The notes: generated by a model not told the origin, from the sequence alone. DNA of 64,000 nt from Roseovarius mucosus DSM 17069 (GCF_000768555.3 NZ_KN293978.2:124001-188000); one strand, 5' to 3'; counted from the stretch's first letter, positions 47,578-56,868 are shown. A program made the numbers and translations.

Positions 47578-50524
47578 GGAGGCGCTCTCCTTCTGGATCG
47601 ACGAAATGGGCGCTGACGACTTCGACGTCATGTTCGACACCGGTCAGGGGCGAGACAAGGCGCAGGATCTCGCCCATGCGAGTATCGCCGGATTTGAGGA
47701 AGGCCAGCGCAATGGAATGCCCCAAGTTGGGCGAGTAGCAGGCGGAGGTGACATAGCCCTGATCATGGGCGGCATCGACCGGGCTGCCGCGTGTCATCAG
47801 ATGCGCGCCTGCGGGCACGGGCTTGGAGCGGTCCACCGGGCGCAGGCCGACGAGGCGCAGCGCGTCCGGTGCATTGAGCCCCTCGCGGCGTGAGAGCACG
47901 GCACCGATCGAATCCTTGTTGGCCGAGACTATCTTGCCCATTCCGAGATTGAGCGCGGTGGTGGTGCCATTGAGTTCGTTGCCGGCCGCGTGGCCCTTTT
48001 CGATGCGCATGACGCCGAGCGCCTCGGTGCCGTAGGCGACCACGTCGAATTCGCGCCCCGCCTCCATCAGGCGGCGGATCATGGCATCGCCGTAGCGCGT
48101 GGGCACGGCGATTTCATAGGCCAGTTCGCCCGAGAAGGAGATGCGGAAGAGCCGCGCGGGCAGCCCGCCGCAGACGGTGATCTCTCCGCAGGCCATATAG
48201 GGGAAGCCCTCGTTGGAGATGTCGAATTCGGGGTCCACCACCTTTTGCAGCAGTTTGCGGGCGTTGGGGCCTGCGACGGAGTATTGTGCCCAAGCCTCGG
48301 TCGTGGAGATGAGTTGCACATCCATGTCGGGGCAGAGGCACTGGCGCACGAATTCCATGTGGCGATAGACCGTGACCGCATTGGCGGTGGTGGTCGTGAC
48401 CACGAAATGATCCTCGGCCAGGCGCGCGGCGGTGCCGTCATCCATGGCAATCCCGTCCTCGCGCAGCATGAGGCCGTAGCGAACGCGCCCGACGGGCAGC
48501 TTGGCGAAGGCGTTGCAATAGATCTTGTTGAGGAAGGCGGCGGCATCCGCCCCCTGCACGTCGATCTTGCCCAAGGTGGTCACATCGCAGATGCCGACCG
48601 ACCGGCGGGTTTGCAGCACTTCGCGGTCCACGCTCTGTCGCCAATGGGTTTCGCCCGCGCGCGGGAACCATTGGGCACGCAGCCACATGCCGACCTCGAC
48701 AAACACGGCACCCTGTTCCTCGGCCCAGAAATGGCTGAGGGTCTTGCGGGTGGGGCGGAAATCCTTGCCGCGTGCGCGGCCCGCAAAGGCCCCGATGGCC
48801 GTGGGGGTATAGGGCGGGCGGAACATGGTGGTGCCCACCTCGGGGATGGATTTGCCCGCCACCTCGGCCATGATCGCGAGACCGGCGGTGTTCGAGGTCT
48901 TGCCCTGATCGGTGGCCATGCCAAGCGTGGTATAGCGCTTGAGATGCTCGACGGAGACGAAATTCTCCTGATGCGCCAGTTTCACATCCTTGGCGGTCAC
49001 GTCGTTCTGTTGGTCGACCCAGGCGCGCTTGGCCCCTTTGACATGCCAGAACGGCGTGAGGGCGAGCGGCGTATCCTCGGCCTGCGGCAGGTCGGGGCGG
49101 GTGGCGCTGTGGCCAAGTTCTGTGGCGATTTGCGCGGCGGCGTCCGCCCCAGAGGTCAGGGCGGTGTGGTTTGAGAAACGACCGTTGGCTGCGCCCACGA
49201 CAACCATGCCCTCGGGCAGGGTGCCGCCGGGGACGAAGGCGTGAATATCGGCGTCCCATGTGGGGCGGCCACGCTGATGGCAGGTGAGGCTGACGTTGGG
49301 GTTCCAGCCGCCCGAGACACCGAGCGCGCCGCAGCGGATCGTGCGGCGGGTGCCGCGTGCATCCGTGACCTCGATCTTGGTCAGGCCAAGGCGGCCCGAG
49401 GTGTTGGTGACGGTGCCGCCCGCGATCACCTCGTACCCGTTGCCCTTGGGGGCGTCGGGGCGCGTGTCGATCACGGCGGCGACGGTGACGCCCTTGGCCT
49501 TGAGGTCCTGTGCGGTGCGGTGGCCGTCGTCGTTATTGGTGAAAACGGCAATTTCCGGTGCCGGGGTGGCGGCCCAGCGGTTGGCATAGGCGCGCAGCGA
49601 GCCTGCCAGCATGATGCCGGGGCGGTCGTTGTTCTCGAACACGATGGGGCGTTCGGTGGCCCCGGCGGCGAGGATGGCGCGGCGGGAATAGATGCGCCAG
49701 AGGATCTGGCGCGGCTTGCCCTCGGGGGGGACGGGCAGGTGATCGCTCACGCGTTCGAGCGCGCCGTAGATGCCGTGATCGAAGGCCCCGAGCACGGTGG
49801 TGCGGGTCATGAGGCGCACATTGGGCAGGGCGGCCAGACGTTCGGTGGCCTCGGCGGCCCAGTCGGAACCGGATTGTTGGCCAAGGCCGAAGGTTTCGGC
49901 GTTGAGGCGGCCACCGGGTAGGGAATCTTCATCCGCGAGAATGACGTTGAGACCGGATTCGCCCGCGGTCAGCGCCGCCGCCAGACCGGCGGGACCAGCA
50001 CCGATGATCAGCAGGTCGCAGTGCAGATAGCCCTTGTCGTAGCTGTCGGGGTCTGCTTGCAGGCTGAGCGAGCCAAGGCCCGCAGCGCGGCGGATGATGG
50101 GTTCGTAGAGTTTTTCCCAAAAGGCCGCGGGCCACATGAAGGTTTTGTAATAAAACCCGGCGGCAAAGAAATTCGACAGGCGGTCGTTGATCGCAAGTGC
50201 ATCAAAGGCAAGCGAGGGCCAGCGATTCTGCGACTGCGCGGTGAGGCCGTCGAAAAGCTCGGCTGTGGTGGCGCGGGTGTTGGGTTCGCGCCGCGCGCCG
50301 TCGCGCAATTCAACAATGGCGTTTGGTTCTTCGGAGCCTGCCGAAAGCGGGCCGCGCGGGCGGTGGTATTTGAACGAGCGACCCATCAGGCGCACGCCAT
50401 TGGCCAGCAGGGCGGAGGCGAGGGTATCGCCGGGATGGCCCTTCATCCATTTGTCGTCGAAGCGGAAGGAAATGGTGCGGCTGCGGTCGATCAGACCGCC
50501 AGCGAGGCGATTAACTTGGGTCAT
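47570..50524 (-). CDS. soxA: Sarcosine oxidase-type alpha subunit
   Basis: A 984-residue subunit with an N-terminal ferredoxin-like NAD-binding part (residues 1-115), a Rossmann NAD/FAD-type region (LLIIGAGPAGLAAALTAGESG at about 170), and a C-terminal GcvT-like tetrahydrofolate-binding domain (about 590-980, with GICDVTTLGKIDVQGADA and GEITVCGGLPARLFRISFSGELAYEI). Demethylation of an N-methyl amino acid would pass the one-carbon unit to folate. It overlaps soxD by four bases and soxG by eight. Whether the substrate is sarcosine is uncertain; see the delta subunit. Confidence 0.93.
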   Translation of the reverse strand: MTQVNRLAGGLIDRSRTISFRFDDKWMKGHPGDTLASALLANGVRLMGRSFKYHRPRGPLSAGSEEPNAIVELRDGARREPNTRATTAELFDGLTAQSQNRWPSLAFDALAINDRLSNFFAAGFYYKTFMWPAAFWEKLYEPIIRRAAGLGSLSLQADPDSYDKGYLHCDLLIIGAGPAGLAAALTAGESGLNVILADEDSLPGGRLNAETFGLGQQSGSDWAAEATERLAALPNVRLMTRTTVLGAFDHGIYGALERVSDHLPVPPEGKPRQILWRIYSRRAILAAGATERPIVFENNDRPGIMLAGSLRAYANRWAATPAPEIAVFTNNDDGHRTAQDLKAKGVTVAAVIDTRPDAPKGNGYEVIAGGTVTNTSGRLGLTKIEVTDARGTRRTIRCGALGVSGGWNPNVSLTCHQRGRPTWDADIHAFVPGGTLPEGMVVVGAANGRFSNHTALTSGADAAAQIATELGHSATRPDLPQAEDTPLALTPFWHVKGAKRAWVDQQNDVTAKDVKLAHQENFVSVEHLKRYTTLGMATDQGKTSNTAGLAIMAEVAGKSIPEVGTTMFRPPYTPTAIGAFAGRARGKDFRPTRKTLSHFWAEEQGAVFVEVGMWLRAQWFPRAGETHWRQSVDREVLQTRRSVGICDVTTLGKIDVQGADAAAFLNKIYCNAFAKLPVGRVRYGLMLREDGIAMDDGTAARLAEDHFVVTTTTANAVTVYRHMEFVRQCLCPDMDVQLISTTEAWAQYSVAGPNARKLLQKVVDPEFDISNEGFPYMACGEITVCGGLPARLFRISFSGELAYEIAVPTRYGDAMIRRLMEAGREFDVVAYGTEALGVMRIEKGHAAGNELNGTTTALNLGMGKIVSANKDSIGAVLSRREGLNAPDALRLVGLRPVDRSKPVPAGAHLMTRGSPVDAAHDQGYVTSACYSPNLGHSIALAFLKSGDTRMGEILRLVSPLTGVEHDVEVVSAHFVDPEGERLRA

Positions 50525-50808
50525 TTGGAGCGTCCTTCGCGGCGGGCCACGTCGCGGGCCAATTCCACCGAAGTGATTTCATGGGTGAGTGTGTTGCGGG
50601 TGACGACCAGCCAGCTTCGGTCGCCCTGTTCGTGGAACCAGAGTTCCCGATGCGCGCCTGCGGGGTTGTCGCGCAGATAGCCGTAGTCGATGAACTGCTC
50701 CAGCGCGTCGGGCGCGTCGGGGTCGGGGCGGTTGATGAGGGCGGCGTCGCCCTTGTAGACGAATTCGCTGGCGTCGCGGGGGCCTAGGAGGGGGTGATTG
50801 ATCAGCAT
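50521..50808 (-). CDS. soxD: Sarcosine oxidase-type delta subunit lacking the zinc cysteines
   Basis: A 95-residue homologue of SoxD, recognisable by GPRDASEFVYKGDA and the C-terminal RELWFHEQGDRSWLVVTRNT. In sarcosine oxidase this subunit binds zinc through Cys residues of CPxCG near the start and a later Cys. Here the first motif is HPLLG (residues 5-9) and the later one is GDRSW, so none of those Cys remain and the protein has no Cys at all. I infer a paralogue that does not bind zinc in the usual way and may belong to a related N-methyl amino-acid dehydrogenase. It overlaps soxA by four bases. Confidence 0.85.
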   Translation of the reverse strand: MLINHPLLGPRDASEFVYKGDAALINRPDPDAPDALEQFIDYGYLRDNPAGAHRELWFHEQGDRSWLVVTRNTLTHEITSVELARDVARREGRSK

Positions 50809-50820
50809 GTGCAGGCTCCC

Positions 50821-52071
50821 TCAATGCAGGTTGGGCTGGTTGCCCATGCCCTTTTCGTCGATCATCAGCCCTTTGGCGAAGCGATCGAAGCGATAGGCGG
50901 TGGCGGTGGGATGCGGTTTGTCGGTGGCCAGCAGGTGTGCATAGGCAAAGCCCGATGCGGGCGTGGCCTTGAACCCGCCATAGCACCAGCCGCCGTTGAA
51001 ATAGAGGCCGCCGATATGGGTGCGGTCGATGATGGGCGAGCCGTCCATGCTCATATCCATGATGCCGCCCCACATGCGCAGGAGGCGGGCGCGCCCGATC
51101 ATCGGGAAGATTGCCATGCCGCCTTCGCAGACATCCTCGACCACGGGCAGGTTGCCGCGTTGGGCGTAGGAATTGTAGCCGTCGATGTCGCCGCCGAACA
51201 CAAGCCCGCCCTTGTCGGACTGGCTGCAATAGAAATGGCCTGCGCCAAAGGTGATGACACCGGGCAGGACGGGTTTGAGACCCTCGGACACGAAGGCCTG
51301 CAACACGTGGCTTTCGATCGGAAGGCGCATGCCCGCGTGCGACATGAGCCGCGAGGACGAGCCTGCGACGCAAGCGCCGACCTTTTTCGCGCCGATGAAG
51401 CCGCGCGAGGTTTCGACCCCGATGCAGGTGCCGTTCTCGATGCGGAAGCCGGTGACTTCGCAATTCTGGATGATGTCGACGCCGCGCTGGTCGGCGGCGC
51501 GAGCATAGCCCCAGGCGACCGCATCATGGCGCACGGTGCCGCCGCGATGCTGGGCGAGGCCGCCCTTGATCGGGAAGCGCGCGTCATTGACGTTGAGGAA
51601 CGGATAGCGTGCTACGATCTGCGCGGTGGTCAGAAGATCGGCATCGGCCCCGTTCAGCATCATCGCATTGCCGCGCCGGATGAAGGCGTCGCGCTGCGCG
51701 TCGGTGTGGATCAGGTTGAGAATCCCGCGCTGGCTAACCATCGCGTTATAGTTCAGGTCCTGTTCCAGCCCTTCCCAGAGCTTGAGCGAGAATTCATAGA
51801 AGGGCTCATTCCCGTCGAGCAGGTAGTTGGAGCGGATGATGGTGGTATTGCGCCCCACGTTGCCGCCGCCGATCCAGCCCTTTTCCAGCACGGCGATACG
51901 CGCCTGCTTGAATTCCTTGGCCAGATAATAGGCCGTGGCAAGGCCATGCCCGCCGCCGCCGATGATGACGTAATCATAGGACGATTGCGGCGCGGCATCG
52001 CGCCATGCGGGGCCCCAGCCGCGGTGGCCGGTGAGGGCCTCTTTGATGACCTTGAATCCTGAATAGCGCAT
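50821..52071 (-). CDS. soxB: Sarcosine oxidase-type beta subunit (FAD/FMN flavoprotein)
   Basis: A 416-residue flavoprotein of the DAO/MSOX superfamily that oxidises the N-methyl substrate. The FAD motif is VIIGGGGHGLATAYYLAKE (residues 35-53), RHDAVAWGY contains the His that carries covalent FMN in sarcosine oxidase, and GGFKATPASG contains the substrate-carboxylate Lys. The loop before it, NGGWCYGG, differs from the NCGWGTGG of the classical enzyme, hinting at a different substrate. ATG 52071 has an AAAGGAG site. It heads the operon and is 12 bases from soxD. Confidence 0.92.
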   Translation of the reverse strand: MRYSGFKVIKEALTGHRGWGPAWRDAAPQSSYDYVIIGGGGHGLATAYYLAKEFKQARIAVLEKGWIGGGNVGRNTTIIRSNYLLDGNEPFYEFSLKLWEGLEQDLNYNAMVSQRGILNLIHTDAQRDAFIRRGNAMMLNGADADLLTTAQIVARYPFLNVNDARFPIKGGLAQHRGGTVRHDAVAWGYARAADQRGVDIIQNCEVTGFRIENGTCIGVETSRGFIGAKKVGACVAGSSSRLMSHAGMRLPIESHVLQAFVSEGLKPVLPGVITFGAGHFYCSQSDKGGLVFGGDIDGYNSYAQRGNLPVVEDVCEGGMAIFPMIGRARLLRMWGGIMDMSMDGSPIIDRTHIGGLYFNGGWCYGGFKATPASGFAYAHLLATDKPHPTATAYRFDRFAKGLMIDEKGMGNQPNLH

Positions 52072-52198
52072 TGTATCCGACTCCTTTGCCCCAATTTCGG
52101 GGAAAAAGTGCCGCTATGGTATATCGAATTCGGTCAAAGCAGGTCTCAAATCGGACTCTGTGACAAAATCATTGTGGTCCGGTTTGCGGCGGCGCGGG

Positions 52199-52789
52199 TC
52201 AATCGGCGCGGATCGCCTCGAATTCGAGAATAATGCTGACCGCATCGCCGACGAATTCGGGTAGGGCATAGGTGCTGCCGAAATCGCTGCGCAGGATCTC
52301 GGCGGTGGCGGAGATGCCCAGCGTCTCCTTGCCATGGCAACAGGGGTAATCGGCGCGTTTGTTGAGCGTCACGTCGAGGGTCACGGGCTGGGTCACGCCC
52401 CGGATCGTGAGATCGCCGGTGACGGTGCCGGTGGTCTCGGAGGTGGGGGTGCTGCCGGTGGCGGTGAAGGTGATCGAGGGATGCGCTTCGGCGTCGAGGA
52501 AATCGGCGGAACGGACATGATTGTCGCGCTTCTCGTGATCCGTATCGACGCTGCCCGCGCCGATGCGGGCGGTCACCTCGCCCAGTTCCTGTGTGTCGGG
52601 ATCGTAGGTAAAGCTGCCTTCGATGTCGGAAAACCGGCCCAGAACCTTGGCATAGCCTGCGTGCATGATGGTGAAGGCCACGACCGCATGGTCGGGGTCG
52701 ATCTGCCATGTCGCGGGTTCGGCCTGTGCGGGGGGCGCGAGGCCAAGGGCCAGCGTTGCGCCGAGGGCTGTCAGTCTGAAGGCGGTCAT
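52199..52789 (-). CDS. YceI-family periplasmic lipocalin-like protein
   Basis: A 196-residue protein with a signal peptide (residues 1-23, cleavage after APPAQA) and an eight-stranded YceI domain: WQIDPDHAVVAFTIMHAGYAKVLGRFSDIEGSF, RDNHVRSADFLDAEAHPSITF, and GDLTIRGVTQPVTLDV. The family binds isoprenoid-type lipids and responds to base or stress. Two adjacent Cys (YPCCHGK) are unusual. A GGGAGA site precedes the ATG, and it lies 15 bases downstream of opgH, probably in one operon. Confidence 0.92.
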   Translation of the reverse strand: MTAFRLTALGATLALGLAPPAQAEPATWQIDPDHAVVAFTIMHAGYAKVLGRFSDIEGSFTYDPDTQELGEVTARIGAGSVDTDHEKRDNHVRSADFLDAEAHPSITFTATGSTPTSETTGTVTGDLTIRGVTQPVTLDVTLNKRADYPCCHGKETLGISATAEILRSDFGSTYALPEFVGDAVSIILEFEAIRAD

Positions 52790-52804
52790 GCGATGTCTCC
52801 CGTG

Positions 52805-54595
52805 TCAGGCGGTGTTGGCGTGTATGGTCTGGTCTTGCAGAGCGGGGCGGCGATCCTCGGGGATGTCGAAAAGGCCGGTGGATTGCGACCAGCGGCTGAG
52901 GCGGGGCAGGGTGGTGAGCACCGCCACCGGAATGGACAGGGTGAGCGCCAGCAGCACCGGCGCGCCAAAGATCAGCGCCCAAGGGGCCTGAACCCAGAAC
53001 CAGAGGCAAAGCCCCGCGCCCAGCAGGGTTTGCGGCCAGAGCACGCGCGCGGCCTCATGCCATTCGAGGCGCTCGCGCGAGCGTTGTTGCGCGCTCCAGC
53101 CGATGCGCTGGCCAAAGATCAGCCCGATGGCGAATTGCGTGAGCGCGACGGCCACGACCGGCGAGGTGAGCATCGAAAAGACAATCTCGACCAGCCCGCC
53201 CGCCAGCACGCGGGCGCGCCCCCCATAGGCCGCAGAGCGCGCGGATGAGGCCAGCACCTGTGCCAGCCCCATGAGTTTGGGACTGAGGCTGAGCGTCATC
53301 AGCACGGCAAAGAGGGTGAGACCGGCAGCGGCGGGAATGGCGTTGATCTGGTCGACGGTGCCCGCGAGGGCCGCGCCGATCAGGATGAAGGCAATCCACG
53401 CCGGAGAGCTGATATACATCAGGATCGCCAGCACCAGTTGCAGGCGGCTCACGGGTTTGAGGCCGGGCATGGACAGCAGTTTGAAATACTGCAGGTTGCC
53501 ATTCATCCAGCGGAGTTCGCGGCGGATGAAATCGACGAGGCTGGGGGGATTTTCCTCAAAGCTTTCGGATTCCTCGGCCAGAACGCGCACCTCGTACCCG
53601 GCGCGGCGCATCAAGACCGCCTCGACCTGATCATGGCTGAGGATCGCGCCCGAAAGCGGCCCGCGCCCGGCGAGCACCGGCAACATGCAATGCTCGCGGA
53701 AGGGGGCGGTGCGGATCACGATGTTATGCCCCCAGTTGGGGCCGCAATCGCCCTGCCACCATGCGGAGCCAAGCGTGTAGGAGCGCATGCCGTGGCGCAT
53801 GCCGAACTGAAAGGCGCGGGTGAAGAAGCTGCGGGCGGGCAGGCCGGTCACGAGGCTTTGCAACATGCCGATTTCGGGGCTGGCCTGCATCACGCGGATC
53901 ATGCGAAAGACGGTCTCGGCCCCCATTTCGCTATCGGCGTCGAGCGGCAGGAAAAGGTCGCTCTCGCCCTGCGGGCCATGCAGGAACTCCGCGATATTGC
54001 CGGCCTTGTAGCCGGTGTTGTCGGTGCGGCGGCGGTAGTGGATGGCCGCCATGGGGCGCGCGCTGCGCCATTGGGCGATGCGCGCCTCTTCCTTGAGGGC
54101 GACGCGGGCGTCATCGGTATCGCTGAGCACATGGTAGGAAAAGCGCCCCGCATAGGGGGTGAGGGCGATTTCCTCTTCCAATCGCCGCAGGCGGGCGATG
54201 GAGGCGTCCGGGTCTTCGTTGCGCAGCGGCATGACCACGGCGACACGGGCCGTGATCGGCTCGTCGCCGCGGATGCGGGTGAGGGCAGGTGTGACATGGG
54301 CGGCGGCGTGCGCGCCATGGCGCAGGTCGAGCGCGAGGCCAAGGATGCTGTTCCAGAGGCCGATGGAGAGCCAGGGAAGCGTGAGAAGGAAGGCGGTCAG
54401 CATCGCGCCTTCGGCCCATGTGATGCCGAGCGGCAGAAAGAGCGCGAGCATGGCGGTAAAGAGTGTCGCGACCGTCACCACGTTGAGCGCAAGTACGACA
54501 CGGCGGCGGTTGGCCAGCGTGGGCGCGCGGCGCAAATGCGGCGCAATCGGCGTCACGGCTGGCGCATTTGGTCGGTTTGGGGTCAAATCTGTCAC
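52805..54595 (-). CDS. opgH: Periplasmic-glucan glucosyltransferase (OpgH/MdoH-like)
   Basis: A 596-residue inner-membrane family 2 glycosyltransferase that makes osmoregulated periplasmic glucans. It has two N-terminal helices (about 33-75), the catalytic domain with VLSDTDD, LPLDADSEMG (DxD) and RRELRWMNGNLQ (the Q/RxxRW site), then five or so C-terminal helices. It is shorter than the E. coli enzyme, lacking its long N-terminal tail. The GTG at 54595 follows GAGAG. No opgG partner is visible; it is divergent from the pterin-like operon. Confidence 0.92.
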   Translation of the reverse strand: MTDLTPNRPNAPAVTPIAPHLRRAPTLANRRRVVLALNVVTVATLFTAMLALFLPLGITWAEGAMLTAFLLTLPWLSIGLWNSILGLALDLRHGAHAAAHVTPALTRIRGDEPITARVAVVMPLRNEDPDASIARLRRLEEEIALTPYAGRFSYHVLSDTDDARVALKEEARIAQWRSARPMAAIHYRRRTDNTGYKAGNIAEFLHGPQGESDLFLPLDADSEMGAETVFRMIRVMQASPEIGMLQSLVTGLPARSFFTRAFQFGMRHGMRSYTLGSAWWQGDCGPNWGHNIVIRTAPFREHCMLPVLAGRGPLSGAILSHDQVEAVLMRRAGYEVRVLAEESESFEENPPSLVDFIRRELRWMNGNLQYFKLLSMPGLKPVSRLQLVLAILMYISSPAWIAFILIGAALAGTVDQINAIPAAAGLTLFAVLMTLSLSPKLMGLAQVLASSARSAAYGGRARVLAGGLVEIVFSMLTSPVVAVALTQFAIGLIFGQRIGWSAQQRSRERLEWHEAARVLWPQTLLGAGLCLWFWVQAPWALIFGAPVLLALTLSIPVAVLTTLPRLSRWSQSTGLFDIPEDRRPALQDQTIHANTA

Positions 54596-54758
54596 GATGG
54601 CTCTCTGTGTTCGATGCGCAACCTACAGTTATGGCGGCGCGGCGGCAGGTCCAATGAAATTCTCGTGCACGCGCGGGGTTTTGCCGATGTGATCCCTAGG
54701 CTTGACGCAATCGGAGCGCGTGTTACGTCACGCCTGCCATTCAAGGAAGGAAAGCCCC

Positions 54759-55154
54759 ATGTTTGCCGTCGAAGTCCGTGATCACATCATGATCGCCCAT
54801 TCCCTGCCTGATCCCGTCTTTGGCCCCGCGCAGGGGGTGCATGGGGCGACATTCGTGGTCGATGCCGCGTTTTATACAGAGGATATCGATGCGCATGGGC
54901 TGGTGGTGGACATCGGCCTTGCGTCGGAGGCGCTGGCGCGGGTGCTGGCCCCGCTGCGCTATGGCAATCTGGACGACAAACCCGAGTTCAAGGGCAAGTT
55001 CACCACCACGGAATTCCTGTGCCATCACATCTGGACGGGACTGCGCGACATTGCCCGCGCCGAGGGTCTGGGCGATGCGGGGCGATTGGCCCGTATCCGT
55101 GTGATGCTGCACGAAAGCCATGTGGCGCGTGGCTGGTACGAGGCGGATCTCTGA
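54759..55154 (+). CDS. 6-pyruvoyltetrahydropterin synthase/QueD-like protein lacking catalytic residues
   Basis: A 131-residue T-fold protein. Zinc ligands of the family, one His near residue 14 and an HGH motif, are partly kept: His14 in MIAHSL and His28 in VHGATF, but the second His of HGH is Ala30. The catalytic Cys that precedes HGH is absent, and the LDH-type Asp-His pair is replaced by LRYGNLDD. The C-terminal Glu is still suggested by LHESH. So it is unlikely to act as standard PTPS or QueD. A GGAAGG site precedes the ATG. It opens a five-gene operon with a methyltransferase, RibD-like reductase, dehydrogenase and glycosyltransferase. Confidence 0.78.
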   Translation: MFAVEVRDHIMIAHSLPDPVFGPAQGVHGATFVVDAAFYTEDIDAHGLVVDIGLASEALARVLAPLRYGNLDDKPEFKGKFTTTEFLCHHIWTGLRDIARAEGLGDAGRLARIRVMLHESHVARGWYEADL

Positions 55155-55155
55155 G

Positions 55156-55935
55156 ATGGGGTTTGACCCCGGATGGCTGGCGCTGCGGGAACCGGCGGAC
55201 AGGGCGGCACGGGATGCGACCCTGTTGCGTCGGGCGGTGGCGCTGGCCGGGCCGGGGGGCTCGGTGCTTGACCTTGGCTGTGGCACAGGATCGACGGTGC
55301 GCGCCTTTGAGGGGGCCGGAGCCACAGGCGCGCACTGGCGGCTTTTCGACAATGATGCGGGCCTGCTCGCGCGGGCGGCGGTGCTGCATCCGGAGGCGGC
55401 GATTTGTCAGGGGGATCTGGCGGAGATCGACGCTCTGCCGCTTGAGGGTGTCCGGCTTGTGACGGCCTCGGCGCTCTTTGACCTCGTGTCGCGGGACTGG
55501 GTTGAGCGGTTGGCCGCGCGGCTGGTGGCGCAGGGCACAGCGCTTTATGCTGCGCTCAGCTATGACGGCGTGATGCGCTGGTCGCCCGAGGATGCGGAGG
55601 ATGCGGCGATCACCGCGCAGTTCAACGCGCATCAGCGGGGCAACAAGGGGTTTGGGGCAGCTCTTGGCCCAAGCGCGGCGGAAACAGCCGCCGGGATATT
55701 CGCGTCGTTGGGATATGAGGTGCAATGCGCGCCAAGTTCATGGCGGTTGGGGCCGCAAGAGGCAGAGATGCAGCGCCTGCTGCTGGCGGGCATTGCGCAG
55801 GCGGCGGCCGAGGCGGGATACGCCGGAGCAGAAGGCTGGCAGACGCGGCGCGCGCGGGTTCTTGCCGAGGGGTGGGCCGAAATCGGCCATATCGACCTAT
55901 TGGCGGTGCCGCCGGGGGATGGCCGACGCGCATGA
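55156..55935 (+). CDS. SAM-dependent methyltransferase
   Basis: A 259-residue class I methyltransferase. The SAM-binding motif VLDLGCGTGSTVRAF (residues 36-50) is followed by an acidic strand end (LFDNDAGLL) and the post-II region DLAEIDALPLEGVRLVTASALFDLVS. It begins one base after the pterin-synthase-like gene. The acceptor is unknown; with the rest of the operon in mind, a pterin or small heterocycle is a possibility. The C-terminal part has no further recognised domain. Confidence 0.85.
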   Translation: MGFDPGWLALREPADRAARDATLLRRAVALAGPGGSVLDLGCGTGSTVRAFEGAGATGAHWRLFDNDAGLLARAAVLHPEAAICQGDLAEIDALPLEGVRLVTASALFDLVSRDWVERLAARLVAQGTALYAALSYDGVMRWSPEDAEDAAITAQFNAHQRGNKGFGAALGPSAAETAAGIFASLGYEVQCAPSSWRLGPQEAEMQRLLLAGIAQAAAEAGYAGAEGWQTRRARVLAEGWAEIGHIDLLAVPPGDGRRA

Positions 55936-55940
55936 CATTT

Positions 55941-55968
55941 TTGAAAACCCGTCTATCTCTGCTATGCA
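55941..55968 (+). promoter_or_regulatory. Possible promoter before the RibD-like gene
   Basis: TTGAAA at 55941-55946 and TATGCA at 55963-55968, 16 bases apart, lie about 75 bases upstream of the reductase start. The 109-base gap here is the largest inside the operon, so a second promoter is plausible. Confidence 0.35.
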
Positions 55969-56044
55969 CAACACAAGGCGAGCCATAGCGGCCCGCGTTC
56001 AACCATGGCGAAGCGCCGAGACGCAACGCGAAACGGAGACCCGG

Positions 56045-56863
56045 ATGCAGAGTGCTGAAGTCACCCCCAAGGTCTGGGAGCATATTCTCGCGGCGCGCGC
56101 GGGGCGCGCGTGCCTGTGTTGCGGGGACTGGGCCACGGGCGAGCGCGCGGCGATGGCGCTCTATGGCTCGATGCTGGCTGCCCCCGGCACGCCGCAGGTC
56201 GTGGCGCAGATCGGGCAATCGCTGGACGGGCGGGTGGCCACGGTCACGGGCGATGCGGCGGATGTGTCGGGCCCGGACGGGCTGGCGCATCTGCACCGGA
56301 TGCGGGCGCTGGTCGATGCGGTGATCGTGGGGGTCAAAACCGCGCTCCATGACGACCCGCGTCTGACCGTGCGGCTTGTGCCGGGGCAGAATCCGGCACG
56401 CGTGGTGATTGATCCCTCGGGGCGATTGCCGAATGAGGCGCGTTTGTTCGCAGAGGACGGCACGCGGCGGATCGTCATTCAGGAGGTGGACAAGCCGCGC
56501 CCCGAGGGGGTCGAGGTGATCCGCCTGCCGCGCAAGGACTGGATTTCGCCGCCCGCCATCGTGAGCGCCCTGCGCAAGGTGGGGCTGCATCACCTGATGG
56601 TCGAAGGCGGCGCCATCACTATTGCGCGGTTTATCGAGGCGGATTTGCTGGCGCGGCTGCATGTGGCGGTGGCGCCGCTCTTGATCGGGGCGGGGCCGCA
56701 GGGTCTGACCACGCGGCCCGTGGCGCGGTTGGCGCAGGCGCGGCGGCCTGAAACGCAGGTTTATGGGCTTGGGTCGGACGTGCTCTTTGATTGCGTGATG
56801 GGCGCGCGGGTGGCGGCGGAGGTCTGGCCGCATGCACGCCAACCGGCCGCACGGCTGGGGTGA
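56045..56863 (+). CDS. RibD C-terminal-type reductase (DHFR-like fold)
   Basis: A 272-residue protein of the RibD_C/HTP-reductase family. GQSLDGRVATVTGDAADVSG is the NADPH-binding start, followed by HRMRALVDAVIVGVKTALHDDPRLTVR and the late motif MVEGGAITIARFIEADL. There is no deaminase domain of riboflavin RibD and no other riboflavin gene nearby. Such stand-alone reductases act on pyrimidine or pterin-type substrates. The ATG at 56045 has a GGAGA site; longer upstream frames are antisense readings. It is followed after five bases by the dehydrogenase. Confidence 0.88.
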   Translation: MQSAEVTPKVWEHILAARAGRACLCCGDWATGERAAMALYGSMLAAPGTPQVVAQIGQSLDGRVATVTGDAADVSGPDGLAHLHRMRALVDAVIVGVKTALHDDPRLTVRLVPGQNPARVVIDPSGRLPNEARLFAEDGTRRIVIQEVDKPRPEGVEVIRLPRKDWISPPAIVSALRKVGLHHLMVEGGAITIARFIEADLLARLHVAVAPLLIGAGPQGLTTRPVARLAQARRPETQVYGLGSDVLFDCVMGARVAAEVWPHARQPAARLG

Positions 56864-56868
56864 GGGGC

